The notes under the pieces: generated by a model
Database searches by the model: none
Seen by the model: the letters and a program-made list of their open reading frames with translations, nothing else
Told to the model about the DNA's origin: nothing
Shown here: positions 40,583 to 52,865 of the stretch, piece by piece
Layout of the letters: every line of letters begins with the position of its first letter
How positions within the stretch are numbered: position 1 is the stretch's first letter
Position numbers and translations under genes: made by a program
From: Pelodera strongyloides
Lineage: Eukaryota; Nematoda; Chromadorea; Rhabditida; Rhabditidae
NCBI GenBank assembly: GCA_036852015.1
Contig: JAANDG010000565.1
Location: 30,978 to 94,977, forward strand
DNA length: 64,000 nt
Direction: 5' to 3'

Positions 40583-43500
40583 GTCTGAGAGTGTTGTCGA
40601 GAGGGGAACGGTACTGGAATGCGACAAATATATGCAAATCATATTTTGACAAATGGAACAACACGATAATATAAACAAGACAGACCAGAATACATCTATG
40701 TTTGAATGAAAAGAAACAAACAGAGCAAAACGGTCCGCGTGACCATTCATAGATAAGGCGATAAGAAAGAATTAGGACAACGAGGAAAGAAACAGTACAT
40801 CAAAGGGATATATTGAAAGCAGGAAGTGTTTTAGATGCAAGACCGAAGTGAGCATATTATGTAGTGGGACCATTTTATCTTTCAACTTCGATGCCATTAA
40901 CTCTAGCATGATTATGTACTTAACGATGTGATTTAATGTTAACCCAGATGACATTCATCAGCCGAGTTGACACTAATAGCTCTATTTTGTGCATATTTTC
41001 TAGAAGTAAGGATATGAACGATTTTTAGAAGAGACAACGATGAACCAGAACAGGTGCTCATCAGGACAAACCCGTATATGGAGGAGCGCTTGTGATCAAA
41101 AGAGATAACAAACGAGGGGTGGAGGCTCACACTGGGTTGCTGAGCGACGCGCCCACATGGTCAATCCTTGTGCATTACGGTATGAAAGAAATCAACTAGC
41201 GGACTACGGTATTGCACGCAACGGCCGCGGCGCATCTCGAACTGCAAGCAGCGTTTGGCGCCCTGCCAATCGAGTGGCGGGAATTCAAACGGCCCTCTAA
41301 ACGGAAATTTTTCAAAAATAAACTGGTGACATGGTCGCTCCAAGGAAAAACGTGTCAATTATAACGTTATCACGCTTCATAAATTCTACGAATATCACAT
41401 TCCATTGAGGATCCATTCATATGGAATAATAAAAGTTTACTTGTGGAAAATAATGTGATTCGGTGGTTCACAAAATGTATGTTTGGTTTTCAAAAGGATA
41501 ATATGGATCACCAACATAGCTAACATGTTATTCGAAAATAACGAGCCTCACGTGTTGATTGAATAGCAAGTGTTCCGTGAATTCAACTTGCAAGCTGGAA
41601 ATAATAGCATTATTACTATTTTTGGAGTATTCCATTAAAAAGAGATACCAGGACCGTAAATCCTTGTAATACAAATTAAATACTTGTACCAAAATGAAAT
41701 ATTCCTTGATTAGCCGAAGAAAGTTAAATAATAAATTGTTCATAGATGCGTAGCAGGCCAAAAGCGTGTGGCAGAGGTGTTTGAAATTACATCACACTCA
41801 TCAAATCACTAGTTTTTCATTCAATGGAATTTATACGCCTCCTGAAGTTCAAGCTCAGAAATCAACATTCATATTTTTGTATAAACATAGTCTCTCAAAA
41901 GCTGAAAGAAGATCAACAAACAATGTAGTATGAAACAAAAACACACTTATGCAATGTTTATCACATTTTCTCGGGTGCGTGTATATGTAAGAAAAGAGAA
42001 ATCTAAAGAAGGTGAAAGAGATCTTGAATGATTTGTTCGGTTCAATTGTTGAGACCGTTTAATTTTTCGAAGTTTTGCATTAAATAGTGTGTTCGTCATG
42101 AAAGGGAACTCACAGAGGGAAAGAAGAATACTAATACAGATGCTCGAAGGACATACAATCGCATTCTTCATTCCAAACGATGAAGTGCCGCATCTGAAAG
42201 TAGGAATGCTACACTCAATGGTTTATACTTTAAACTTTACGCACTTGAAACTGCAAAGCGCTCTATAATGGATCATTTTCAGCATAAAGTTCAAGGGTAT
42301 TATTAAACACCAGCCAAGAAAATTGATACAGCGCAGAACAACCCTGCAGTGGGCCTGCAAGTGAGGGTCGGAAAAATTATTTTTAGTACTTCAAGCCTTG
42401 CGGATCAGTCTGAAACTTTACTTTCAGTTTTCTCTCGTTTGGACCTTGAACTGATGTCTGTCAATAACCGTCCAAACGAAAAACCGTATAATGGTTTGAG
42501 GATTGCTGATTTACCATTGCAAGCAACTACTTGGACATGCAGGAATCCAAAAAAAAATCTTATAAAAATTACAATGCTTTTCTCCCGCAAAATCAGTAAA
42601 AACAATCAGTAAAAATGCTCCTTTGCATCATCCTTGTGGTTTCATTTTACATTCGCATTGTGCGCAGGATATTGTACCTGTGTTAAACCATTGTTGCCTA
42701 TGTTATTTTTAATTATGTTCAGCTTTACCATGCAAAATGTAAATTTACCTAGCTCTACGGGTTGCTAGATAACTAGGTATGTCTGCTCACCATGAGTACC
42801 TTATTTAGACGCATTTTCGTGCTAGGTTTCCAGTGGGACTCTAGTTTGGTCTGTTGAGGGGTTAAATGATGTATTGTGCATATAATTATGTTAATTGTTG
42901 TGATTTACCTTTTATCTGTGCTTTCAAACGAAACAGCTATATTTTGCTTTGCATTTTCACCTCCTCTTCTCTTTCTTTACATTTGTTTTGCTTTCGGAAT
43001 CGCCGATCCCACAGAAACAGTACATGGAATTCCCGTGCGACCATCACAAATTCTTCACTAAAGGTATCAAGAAACTGACGTGTGAATTGGCTGGATGTTG
43101 AACAGGTAGGGGATTTATATTAGTTTTTTTCATTGGTCACACATTCACTTATTCGGAGTGCTTGTTTATCTTGTTTTCCAAATCAATCGATCGGTCTTAC
43201 TCTTCACTGGAGATGTATGGATTTTCGGAATTTTCGTTTATTTTTATTCATGTGCTGCGCACTTAGGTCAGCACTAGCATACTAAGGTATTAGCTAATTC
43301 TCTCATCATATTAGTAATTAGGGTTAATTCCTAAATATCTATTTCCTTTATATTCGTTTTTCGTTGACAGTATTCAAATTTTCTCTATTAGTCAATCGAT
43401 TCTTTTTGAGCTATTTTCGGTCGCTTTTCCCCGACTTACACCTTTTGTGTAAAGTACAGGCCAGAGAGATAGCACGCCAATTAGGAGGTCTCACATTAAC

Positions 43501-43703
43501 ATATTCCCACGCACTTAAGATAGTGTAGGATCGCCGGATATCAGTAAAAGTTAGAGTAATTGAGACACGCCTGAAACACAGGATTATATTAGGCAAAATC
43601 TATTTTTTACAGACTGTTAGAGAAGTTCTTACGCCCCCTCCCCCTCTTGCTCTATAATGAAGCCCCAGGAGCCATCAGCTACAGCCACTTCATTATTGGA
43701 AAG
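40583..43703. other. Intergenic, nothing recognised
   Basis: AT-rich sequence upstream of SERP1. Small open frames only; none has a family motif or a good splice pair. Confidence 0.45.
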
Positions 43704-44456
43704 TTCCATCTTGGAACCTTCGTTCGACTAAACACTAGTGATCTGCCTGAGGGTGCGAACATAGTGTCCCCCCTGCTCCTGAGGCCTCCTGGCCTTACCC
43801 GTCCAGTCTCTAGTGATCTGCCTGCGGGCGAGAACCTAGATGCTGTTGTATTTTGTGTGATGCTACGAGTTGGTGATCTGCCCGCGGGCGCGAACCAGAT
43901 AAAGAAATTGAGCAATTCGTTTTCTGTTTTCTTGTTGCCTTGGGGTACAAAGCACAAGGAACCTGGTATTGGACGGTGTCCAACGCTATCAAGGTTAACC
44001 GTAATTAAGCCCTTAACTTTATTCATTTAACTTTCTTATTCTTTCATATATTGTATAACTCGTAATATATATATCTTATTACATCACCCATTACGTATAC
44101 CAAATGTTACAATAACACATTAGGACACCTACACATTCCTCTCTCCCCCCATATAAAGCAAATTAGTGTAATATCGGGGCCTTGAGATGAGACCACCGGA
44201 CGATCTTTTGATTTTTGTACCAGCTCGTGCTTTTTATTTTTTATCCTTTTGCTACTTTTGGTTATTGTTTTCCCTTGTTGTTAACTGAATAATATATTAT
44301 TATAATATTGCTTGTCCACCATACATTACAAACAACACACAAAGCAAACAAAGGAAAGGCTACTTTCCGTATAAACGCTACATGTGGTGCGCCTTCCGGG
44401 AATCGAACCTGGGCTGCGCGCATGGCAAGCGAGCTTTCTACCACTGAATTTCTACA
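43704..44456 (-). repeat. tRNA-Gly-headed dispersed repeat (SINE-like), copy B
   Basis: Same family as 5366-5628, opposite orientation. Read on the - strand: a tRNA-like head (44456-44385), then unrelated AT-rich sequence, then the body at about 43890-43704. The body carries three copies of a GGTTCGCGCCCGCGGGCAGA-like word followed by TCAC, then GACTGG, GGCCAGGAGGCCTCAGGAGC and CGAACGAAGGTTCCAAGATGG. About 490 bases between head and body are not in copy A, so this copy carries an insertion or the two parts are separate copies. Confidence 0.65.
44385..44456 (-). pseudogene. tRNA-Gly(GCC)-like pseudogene, head of repeat copy B
   Basis: On the - strand the D-arm/A-box reads TTCAGTGGTAGAAAGC, the anticodon loop TTGCCAT gives GCC, the T-arm is CCCAGGTTCGATTCCCGG, and the end is GGCGCACCA. 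The D arm, anticodon and T arm are close to tRNA-Gly. The acceptor stem does not pair (5' TGTAGAA against AGGCGCA) and CCA is encoded in the DNA, so this is not a working tRNA gene. Confidence 0.75.
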
Positions 44457-46118
44457 GCTTCTATTCTAATTTAAATTAATCCGTTTTACGGATTGGGCGC
44501 CGTGCCACAGATCTATGGAGACAAAGCTGGGCAATGTTGCATCGTGGGACAGAACACACATTCCGAGAAGAACATCAGGTATACTTTACGTTCACTGTAT
44601 TTTCAAGAAATGTATATTGTATGAATTGTGTGATGAAGACCCTTGCGACTTAGTTAGTGATGGGGTTAGCCTTTGAGCGGACCACCGTTTACTGGCTAAC
44701 TACCATTGCGCCTGACAATGCGATTTAAAAGAGATTTTGAGCTTGAGTTTGATTTGTCTGATGAAGAGTCTTGCGGATTTTAAGCTTGAGTTTGAGTTAG
44801 AAGTTTGAGTTAGAAATATGTTTCTCTTCCTGTTCTGTTTGAATTTACCCCTGGAGACACGCTTCCCCTGAAAATTGAAAGGCGCGGCAGAGAAAGTGAA
44901 GGTGGAAACTCGTGCACGACCAGTTTTTATCGCGTAATTTTGTCGAAGTGGGACTTTATCATGCAAAAAAAGTTTATGCTTGTTAAATGTTAAACAAACA
45001 GAAACAAATACTATCCACTGCACATTCACGGGAAGCACATTGCAACAACAACTTTCCCAATTTTGAAATCTCATTCAATGGGGACGTAATTTCCTTTCGA
45101 ACACTGCAAAACATTGCCAGAGTCAGCTCGGATACAAGGATATCAGGGAGCTCCACTTGGCTGTCTTCACCGTGGTCTCAGCCCTAAGGGATGTTTGATG
45201 AATAAGCAACCTTGAGATTGAAAGGTGAGTATCCACTTCAATTATTGCGTAGTTCGACTTTCATTGAATAGCCACCTGTTTCTACAGGTTTCTGAACTTC
45301 ACTCGAGATCGGTTTCACTTTCCCTGTAGCCAAGTAAAACGCCCATTTACGATTTGTTGAGGCACTAATATTCAAAAGATCCTTGGTTTTCACAAGGTAT
45401 GACTTGTGTACTGAACTGCGTACTACCACTGCCTTTTCGTTCTGCAGTATTCTTAGTGATTCTTAACGAGTTCAATCTTGAGACTATTATCTTGAGACTA
45501 TTATAGTTACTGTCTGTTTTTTTTTTGCCTGCAAAATTTCCTAGCTGCTAGATGGATTTTTCTTTTTGTATAAACATAAGCTATAGTTCCAACATTTCTT
45601 TTTTTCAAGTTGCTTGTAACCTTCCGCAAGCGGGTTTTACACGTTGTATGCAAATAAATTGAGAAAGGGAAAATCGTTCTTTCACTACTTCCTTTTTCCT
45701 TTTTCACACTTTCCATTTTCCCTCGATTGTCAAATCCGTTGCAGTTTTTGGTTAATCTTATTTCAACAATTTTCTTCCAAAAATTTTCAATCTCAAGGCT
45801 TAGAGTTCACATAGAATATATGAATGAATGTGTGTACTCAATATGTTGCATACATTACAGCTCGCCTGCGTTGTTTATCTACTGTTTTCACATTCGCATT
45901 TGTTACATATATACACTTAATTAACTTATTTAACATGTATTCATTAATCATTAACACTTATTTAACATTTACTACGCGCATCCTAACATCAATTAGCTAT
46001 AGAGAAACACACAACATAACCGACCGATTCATCACTCGTATGGAATGAACAAGGCTTCACGACATAGCAGGAAGATGTTGACTGCTGAACTATATCTAAT
46101 TGCTTTTTTTTGCTTCAG
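44457..46118. other. Intergenic, nothing recognised
   Basis: Upstream of the two-vWA gene. A short duplicated phrase TTGAGCTTGAGTTTG-like sits at about 44738-44810. An open frame at 45238-45429 (-) has no recognisable motif. Confidence 0.4.
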
Positions 46119-49100
46119 ATGCGGTTATGGTGGTCCATTTTGTTTGTATATACGGTACACGGTCGTTTATGTGATCTTGGTGCATCGGATGTTATGTTTG
46201 TGGTGCACTCTCGCTTTGATATCCCGTCTGATGGTTTTGACCAGATCAAGGGATTCATCAAGAGTTTTCTGGGGACACTGGACCTTGGGAGGGACACAAA
46301 TGTAAGCAGAAACGTTCATGAGACTGCGACAAGTATCTGGTTTATTTTGTTCGTGTGGTGAATTTTGTGTAAGTCATTCAAGCAACGAAATACTTATGGT
46401 TATCAGTGGGAAGAACAGAACGGCAAGTTAGACACTAAGTGTTGCAAAGTTTCAAAGAAGCGAAATTGGACATTTAGAGGTAGCATTATTTCAGCAGACA
46501 CGATTTGGTGTGCTTACTTTCGACAACATCATTGCTCCGGAGTATCGGATCCGTATTGGCGCATATGGACGAATCTCGGATGCACAGGTCAGTAAGTGAA
46601 TGACGTGGAAATAACATTGCCAGCTATGAAATTGAAATTATTGGATTCTCTGAGGTACACATTGTTAAATTTCTGAACCGAGAGAGTATTTTTCACGTAA
46701 TACCAGGCATTACAATTGTAGGTGGGAGTCAATCATCTTACGAAGACAGCCTGCGGACAGTGGTGCACTCCCGATCCTGAGAAGTCAGCGTTACAGGTAC
46801 TCACGACTTTACCGATTAATACACTTTTTTGTGGCGTGTAACAATATTAGGTAGTATCAGGATAAAATACGAACTAAACACTAGCCCACAAACTCACAAT
46901 TGCGTTTTGTATTATTTATACCTTCAGGCAATGAATGATGCCGTTCGCCTTCTCGACAAAGAGAATTCAGGAAAACTAATGAAGAAAATTGTTATTGTTA
47001 GATACGGAAAACCAGATGAGACGGTGCGATATTTTAGACTTAGTAAAACACGATTGCAAAAGTTTTCTGATCTTGTTTTGTTCTCAATAGCAGTGAGAAC
47101 GATAAAGACTCAAATAAATCATCTCGTTTATTTTATAGTAAAAACATTTTTTGTTTCGCTTTAGGAAGCCGAAGCGCTTCGATCAAAGATGTCTTACGAT
47201 CCTTGGCTGAGAATTGTTGAGGTTGTTATTCACACAGGTGAGCGTAATGAAGTTGTGCTACAAAAATAAAGGAAACCAGTTTTCTTGGTTAGTTCGAAAG
47301 CAAAAATGTTTCTGTAACTCTTTTAGGCGCTCCCGAATCTGGAGATCCCTATTACACTTATATGCAAGCGTATTACCAACCCTATCAGCGATATTTGGGT
47401 CGAATGAGGCAATTGTATCCCAACATGACAATTCCAGAACTACAACAACACTACAATATGGACCATTTCATGCTGCCACAGGATAAGATTGTTGAAGAAG
47501 GATTGATCACAGTGAAGGAGTGAGTTGTGAAAAACAACTTCTGAATTATACAATTGTTAACACTTTAATAAAGGAAAATGTATGAGCCACACACTGTTGC
47601 TGCAACGTAGTAACCTTTCATTGAAATAATCATAATGTTCAGTTGTGTAATGATACAAATTTCAGTTTCGATATTCTTTGCACAGTGAACAAGCCAGTCT
47701 GCCACTATCTGTTTTCTTGCCCTCCATGTAGTGGAAGTGCTAATGGATTCTCATCTGATTCAACGGAAGAAGAATCGAAAGCACAAGACCAAGTGGTGAG
47801 TGGAAGAAGAATGTTTACATTCAAACAGGGTCCCTTGTCAGTATGTTGCTGTTGTCGTTATCGCATCGACATCTTAGGGTATCTTTTGGTTTGTTCCGCA
47901 TTTCATAACCACCGAGTATTAGTAATTTGAATTTTGCCACAGTATTACTTTAAATGCGTGTACTCCCTAATATACATTACATTATTTCATTATAAACAAC
48001 CAATAGCCGACAAATGGACCCGAGAGAGTCTGAATTGAGTTGTCTCTATATATACATAGGCCGTATGAAAACAATTTTAGATGAAATCGAGATTTTTAGG
48101 TTCCTGGATCAGAAACATCAGACGGACACTCAAATTCTGTTCTCCCTACCAAGTCAGAAGATTACGAATACGAGATAACTGGGGATCCTCCCGGACGTAA
48201 GCATTATAGTGCTTATTACCTTCAGTAGCAAAAAATGGATCCGACCAAATATTTACACCTGTCTTTCAGTAGTAATCAACCCGAACCCGGCTGCAAAGAA
48301 ACAAAAGAAGGATTCTTCATTTCCGGAGAAAGAAAATGAAAACCACTCGTCCGATTTTGATTTGAGTCAAGGTTCTGATGTGACAGACGAGGATTTGGTC
48401 GATGGAAGTGCAAACTTAAGTTCTGAACCTGCTAACTTGGAACCTTCAACGATGACCCTAAACAACGATGAATATGCATACGAAGAGACCATTTCGGCCG
48501 GTTCATCAAGTTCAAGGAAACTAACACACAAAAGGAGGAGCAAGAGGAGCACTGTGCGTGATAAGACTGTATTTCAATAAAAAACCACTAGTGCAGATGC
48601 AGTTCTGCATAGAATTTGACTAATAATTTATAAACAGAAATTTTCAGGGTAAACTTAGGCGAAAGCGAGACGACCAATATCCCGCCTACAGGCAGGACCA
48701 GTGCAGTTGTGCGGAATCAGAAGCAGTTGGTAAGCAGCGAACTATGACTCTTCGAAGAGTAACGCGGTAGAAAATTGTACTGGGTTCGCGAGTGTTGTTG
48801 TTGACAAATGCGAATAGTTGTTTAAATAAGGACATTGAAATCACTAAACAAATATTTTCGACAATATTGCAGAAGTTTCTGCAAGTAGCGATGACAGTTC
48901 CGCCTCGGGATGTGGAGATAGCAGTTCTTCATTCGAATCCTCCTCCTCTCATTCGTCTGGTGGTTGTGGAGAAGGTGCTCGTCCTCGCGGACCTCCTGGA
49001 ACTATGCCTGATGATTATCAGGATCCATCCGGCTGCTCATTGTCCACTGGATGCAGCGGTAAATGACTCTTATGCACTGTTTATATCCTATATGCCAGGG

Positions 49101-52100
49101 ACTGCATCCAGAAGCTACCTTATTTATAACAACTTTAAATATTCAGGCTCTTCGAACTACCAAGGATGGTACCAAAATCAGTACATGGGAGCTTATTCTA
49201 ATTATGGAGCATCAGGATACGGTTCAAGCTACTATCCAACATATTCCAACCAGTACTATCCGTATGCCGGATCGTACTCGGGATACTACAATTCGTACGG
49301 ACCTTGTAATCCAGGAATGGATTGCTCTTCCCACTACAGTAAGCAATTAGAAGAGCGTAGCCGCTATACGATGTTGGGGAGCAAGATATCGTTGACTGTG
49401 TGATATACATAAATTACGGTTCACCTAACTCACAACTATTTGAACTGTAGGTGTGTTCACGTTCCATTGAGCGAGTTTTAATAAAATTGTATGATTTATT
49501 GTTAACCTAGATTACGGAATGTCCAGTGAACCCCCCAGTGAGTCTGGTTGCGGAATGTCAGGTGGCGGTTGTGGGAGCAATGTAAGAGGATGGTACTACC
49601 CATCTGACAGGACACAAATGCAAGAACCCGACATTCAGGAACAGGCAAGCCTAGCAAGCCTACTTTGTGAATCCCACGTTAGTGGCTTCTATGTATATGA
49701 GCCTTCATAAGCAATAAGCAACGAATCTAGCTGCCCGGCAAAACACCGTTGTAATTTTTTTTAGAAAGACGATACAGATAAGGTCACTCTACCGCCTCTC
49801 AAACCAATCGATGAATTGCCGAATCCACCCCCTATCCCTGACAAAAACGCAAATCTTGTCGATTCTTTCAATAGCTTTTTCAAGAAGGTATGTCGAAATT
49901 GCATTCACAACGAAATGTAGCTTCACATTGGAGTGTTGTTGTATGTTGAATTCAACTGGCTAAATGAACCTGTAATAAGAAATGTTCGTTTAGGATGGAG
50001 ACAAAAAAGACAGTCCCGTAGAATCAGCGAGCGACGATGCAGCGGAAGTTGAACAATCTTTAAAAGAGGTTTTAGTTTTTGACAAGCTTAACGTCTCATT
50101 TGTTAGTTATCATATTCCAAAAGACCAAATCATATGTATGAGCAAAGTGATGTTTGGCTTGCTAATACGCATTTCCGCTTTATATCCTGCTTATTTCCGA
50201 TAACATTTAATTTTGAAAATCATTGTAATTTCCGATCCTATTTCCGAGTGTTTGTGTTCAGGTATTGCAAACATCGCCAAATGTACAACAAGAATACAAA
50301 TTACATGGAGGAAAAGTACAACCGGAAGTCAGACCATTACCAACCGGTACAAAATACGCTTATTACAAAATAGAGAATTTTTGTACATATGTAGATTTTG
50401 CATTCAAAGCAAACGTGTAAAGGTGTGGAAAACAAGTTCGGTTTCAGACAGCAAGGGACTGCTGGGGAATTTGTTCAATGCATTCAAACCGAAACCACCT
50501 CAGATTAGCGACCTCCTAGCCAGCATCGCATCAGCGAAGAGCTACAACGACTACCTACATGGAAAAGGTAAACAATTCATTATTTCGTACCATGGAACCT
50601 TCTAAGTGTATTGCTAGCAAACAATATAATTGAAACACAAACTATGTGGGCGCTACGCGCTAGCAAAGCAAATTAACGTATTCCTTACAAACCGTTTTAG
50701 CTCCATCTACAGTGGCAACACTACCGAAGAGGAAGACTAAAACGAAAACTGCTCCACCAGCGGTAACTGAAGCGCATACTCCAACTGCAAATGACAAACA
50801 ACAAAGCACTCGTGGAAAACGGACGCACACATATCACTCCATATTTAAGAATAAGAACACGGTATGCCCCTATTACTGTAAATACAATATCCGCCGGTCC
50901 ATACCTTCGCCTATCAATAAGCGGCAGTCATCGTTTTACCTCCTTCAGAAACCCGCAACAATTCCATCGATAAACAACGAGGAACTATCCTTCAGTACTG
51001 ACGAAGAGGAATCACTTCTGCCACTCAGCAAAAACACAAAAGGTAAAGGGACTTTAAACTGATAAACTTACTTTGAAAAAAGTTAAATTTTCTTTTTTAA
51101 TAAATAGAGGAGAACTACCGCAACATATGCATTATCCTACTAATGTCGAATGCAAATTATTCCTATCTGATAAATACATTTGTGAACGTTCAGATGCGCA
51201 GATGATTTTGCCGCCGTCTGTTCTGTCGAAACGTACATCCCCCGAACTGGAAGCGATAAAAACAAGGAACGAATTGCGTGGCTTGGGAGTTGTAAGTAGA
51301 TTGTTGTCAGAATTACCAGCATGCTGTATTTCTTGGTTCCACGAGTATATTGCTTCATCGGTTTCATGATCACTCTATTCAGAATCGTCATCATCGTCAA
51401 CGGCGATCAGTTTTCTCAAATCAAATGTTACCAAGGTATTAACTGAAGTTTTATTCAACAATTAAATGAACAATTCACAGAAGGAATAAAGTGTACCCTT
51501 TAAAATCAGTTTCTGAAAATAACATTTCCAGACGTCGTCCCATTGTCCATGGAAGCAGGACATTTTCCCCGGAGGTCTACTCCCAAACACTAGATTGCGG
51601 TCCTAGTCCGACTGATATTGTCTTATACGTTGATGACTCGTCAGCAATGAATTTCGATATGACCCTGGAAGTTAAACAATACCTCAGCACAATTAGTGAC
51701 CAAATGGAAGCAACTAACTGTCAGGTCAGAATTTCAATCAATATTTCCTTTCTAATAGGAAGAAAAACTAATAAGAGAGAAACAATCACTGCCGTTTTCG
51801 CTTTGTTCCTTGCAGGCTCTGAAAAGCATGGTTTTTCTTTTAGCATACACGTCTGGCAATTTTGAAGAACACCCAGGACGGTAGTGTTCAGATAATCCGG
51901 GATCTTACCACAACAGAACAGTCGAAGGCTTCTGGTGAATACGATGCTCTATTTTTTTTTATAAAACCTTAACACTGCTATAGCTTGCCTGCAACAAAAA
52001 CCAGGAAAACTAACTCGGTTTTGCTTGTTTCAGCTCGTGCCCCTGTTGATTTCCTACAGTTTGCCCTCTGCGGTCTACAAGATGCGAAGTGTGCCCTAAG

Positions 52101-52865
52101 CCTGAGCAATGTAAGTTTTGCTATATTCTACTTGCATGGAATGTTCTAATATACTTGTCGAGAGTAGTACTTATTTACTTTATTCAGGCAATCATCATGA
52201 GTACAAACCTTCTCGCTCAGGCTCATACGGAAAGAACAAAGGTGACTTTTCTGCATCAGAATCAATCTTCTAAGTGTTCTGCATTAAGATTACTAGTTCA
52301 TAAGTTTTCGTGTTCCAAGCATGTCCCCTTTCTTCATTTCGAATTCTGAAGTAAAGAAATAATTTAGATAATTGTCCTTCTGTCCGCACGCAGTGAAATG
52401 CAGTTCCGTTCCATATTCTATTCACTAAAGGAGTCCATTTCTTATGCGAACGAGAACAAAGTGTCCATTATTCCAATTACAACCGAAGAGTCACGTAAGT
52501 CTCTTCTGAGGATTAACTTTTTTTTTGGCTGGCAAAGAGAAATAAATTTTTTTTGCTTTCTTGGAATTTGGGGAGATTTTCATTAATCTTCTTTTGGTCT
52601 TCTTGTGACGTATAATAAATCCACAGGGCATTTCTTTCAGACTTCCTGAAACTGTTTCCACTTTCGGCTTCTGCAGCGGACGAATTGTCGACGGAGTTAA
52701 AGGTCGATTCTGAATCTTAACTTTTCATCAAACCGGACTTCAGCTCTTGAGTACAACGGCATTTTAGCTTATAAAAGCAGGCCATTTTACGTTCTTGTAA
52801 TTCAGTATATTCTTCCCTTGGCTTTTTTTCCTTCAACATTGCAGTTTCCCCTCAGAGCTTATTGA
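46119..52865 (+). CDS. Secreted protein with two von Willebrand A domains
   Basis: About 28 exons; ATG 46119 directly follows TTGCTTCAG, a trans-splice-like site, and opens a signal peptide (MRLWWSILFVYTVHG). The first vWA domain spans exons 46119-47237: DVMFVVHSRFDIPSDGFDQI, TRFGVLTFDN and MKKIVIVRYGKPDE. Next come a Met/Tyr segment, acidic Ser-rich exons with a basic THKRRSKRS, a Ser/Gly/Cys stretch (GCGDSSSSFESSSSHSSGGC), a Tyr-rich stretch (GYGSSYYPTYSNQYYPYAG) and further linker. The second vWA domain starts on 51532-51724 with TDIVLYVDDSSAM, a near-complete metal site lacking the last Ser, and runs through 52702. First-domain residues at the metal site are not conserved. Phases agree across all the exons listed, including a GC donor at 49645. 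The last exon (52845-52865, stop TGA) is uncertain; a longer frame exists there in another phase. Probably an extracellular matrix or cuticle-associated protein; orthologue not recognised. Confidence 0.82.

Noticed and set aside
43647..44030. Overlapping open frames on both strands of 115-127 codons
   Set aside because: They arise from the repeated GC-rich words of the SINE-like body, which keep both strands open; not genes.
44385..44456. Functional tRNA-Gly gene
   Set aside because: Acceptor stem does not pair and CCA is encoded in the DNA.
49645..49710. Read-through of the exon past CAG|GCAAGC in the two-vWA gene
   Set aside because: It would add about 20 residues and stop, cutting off the whole downstream phase-consistent half; the GC donor is the simpler reading, though an alternative short isoform is possible.
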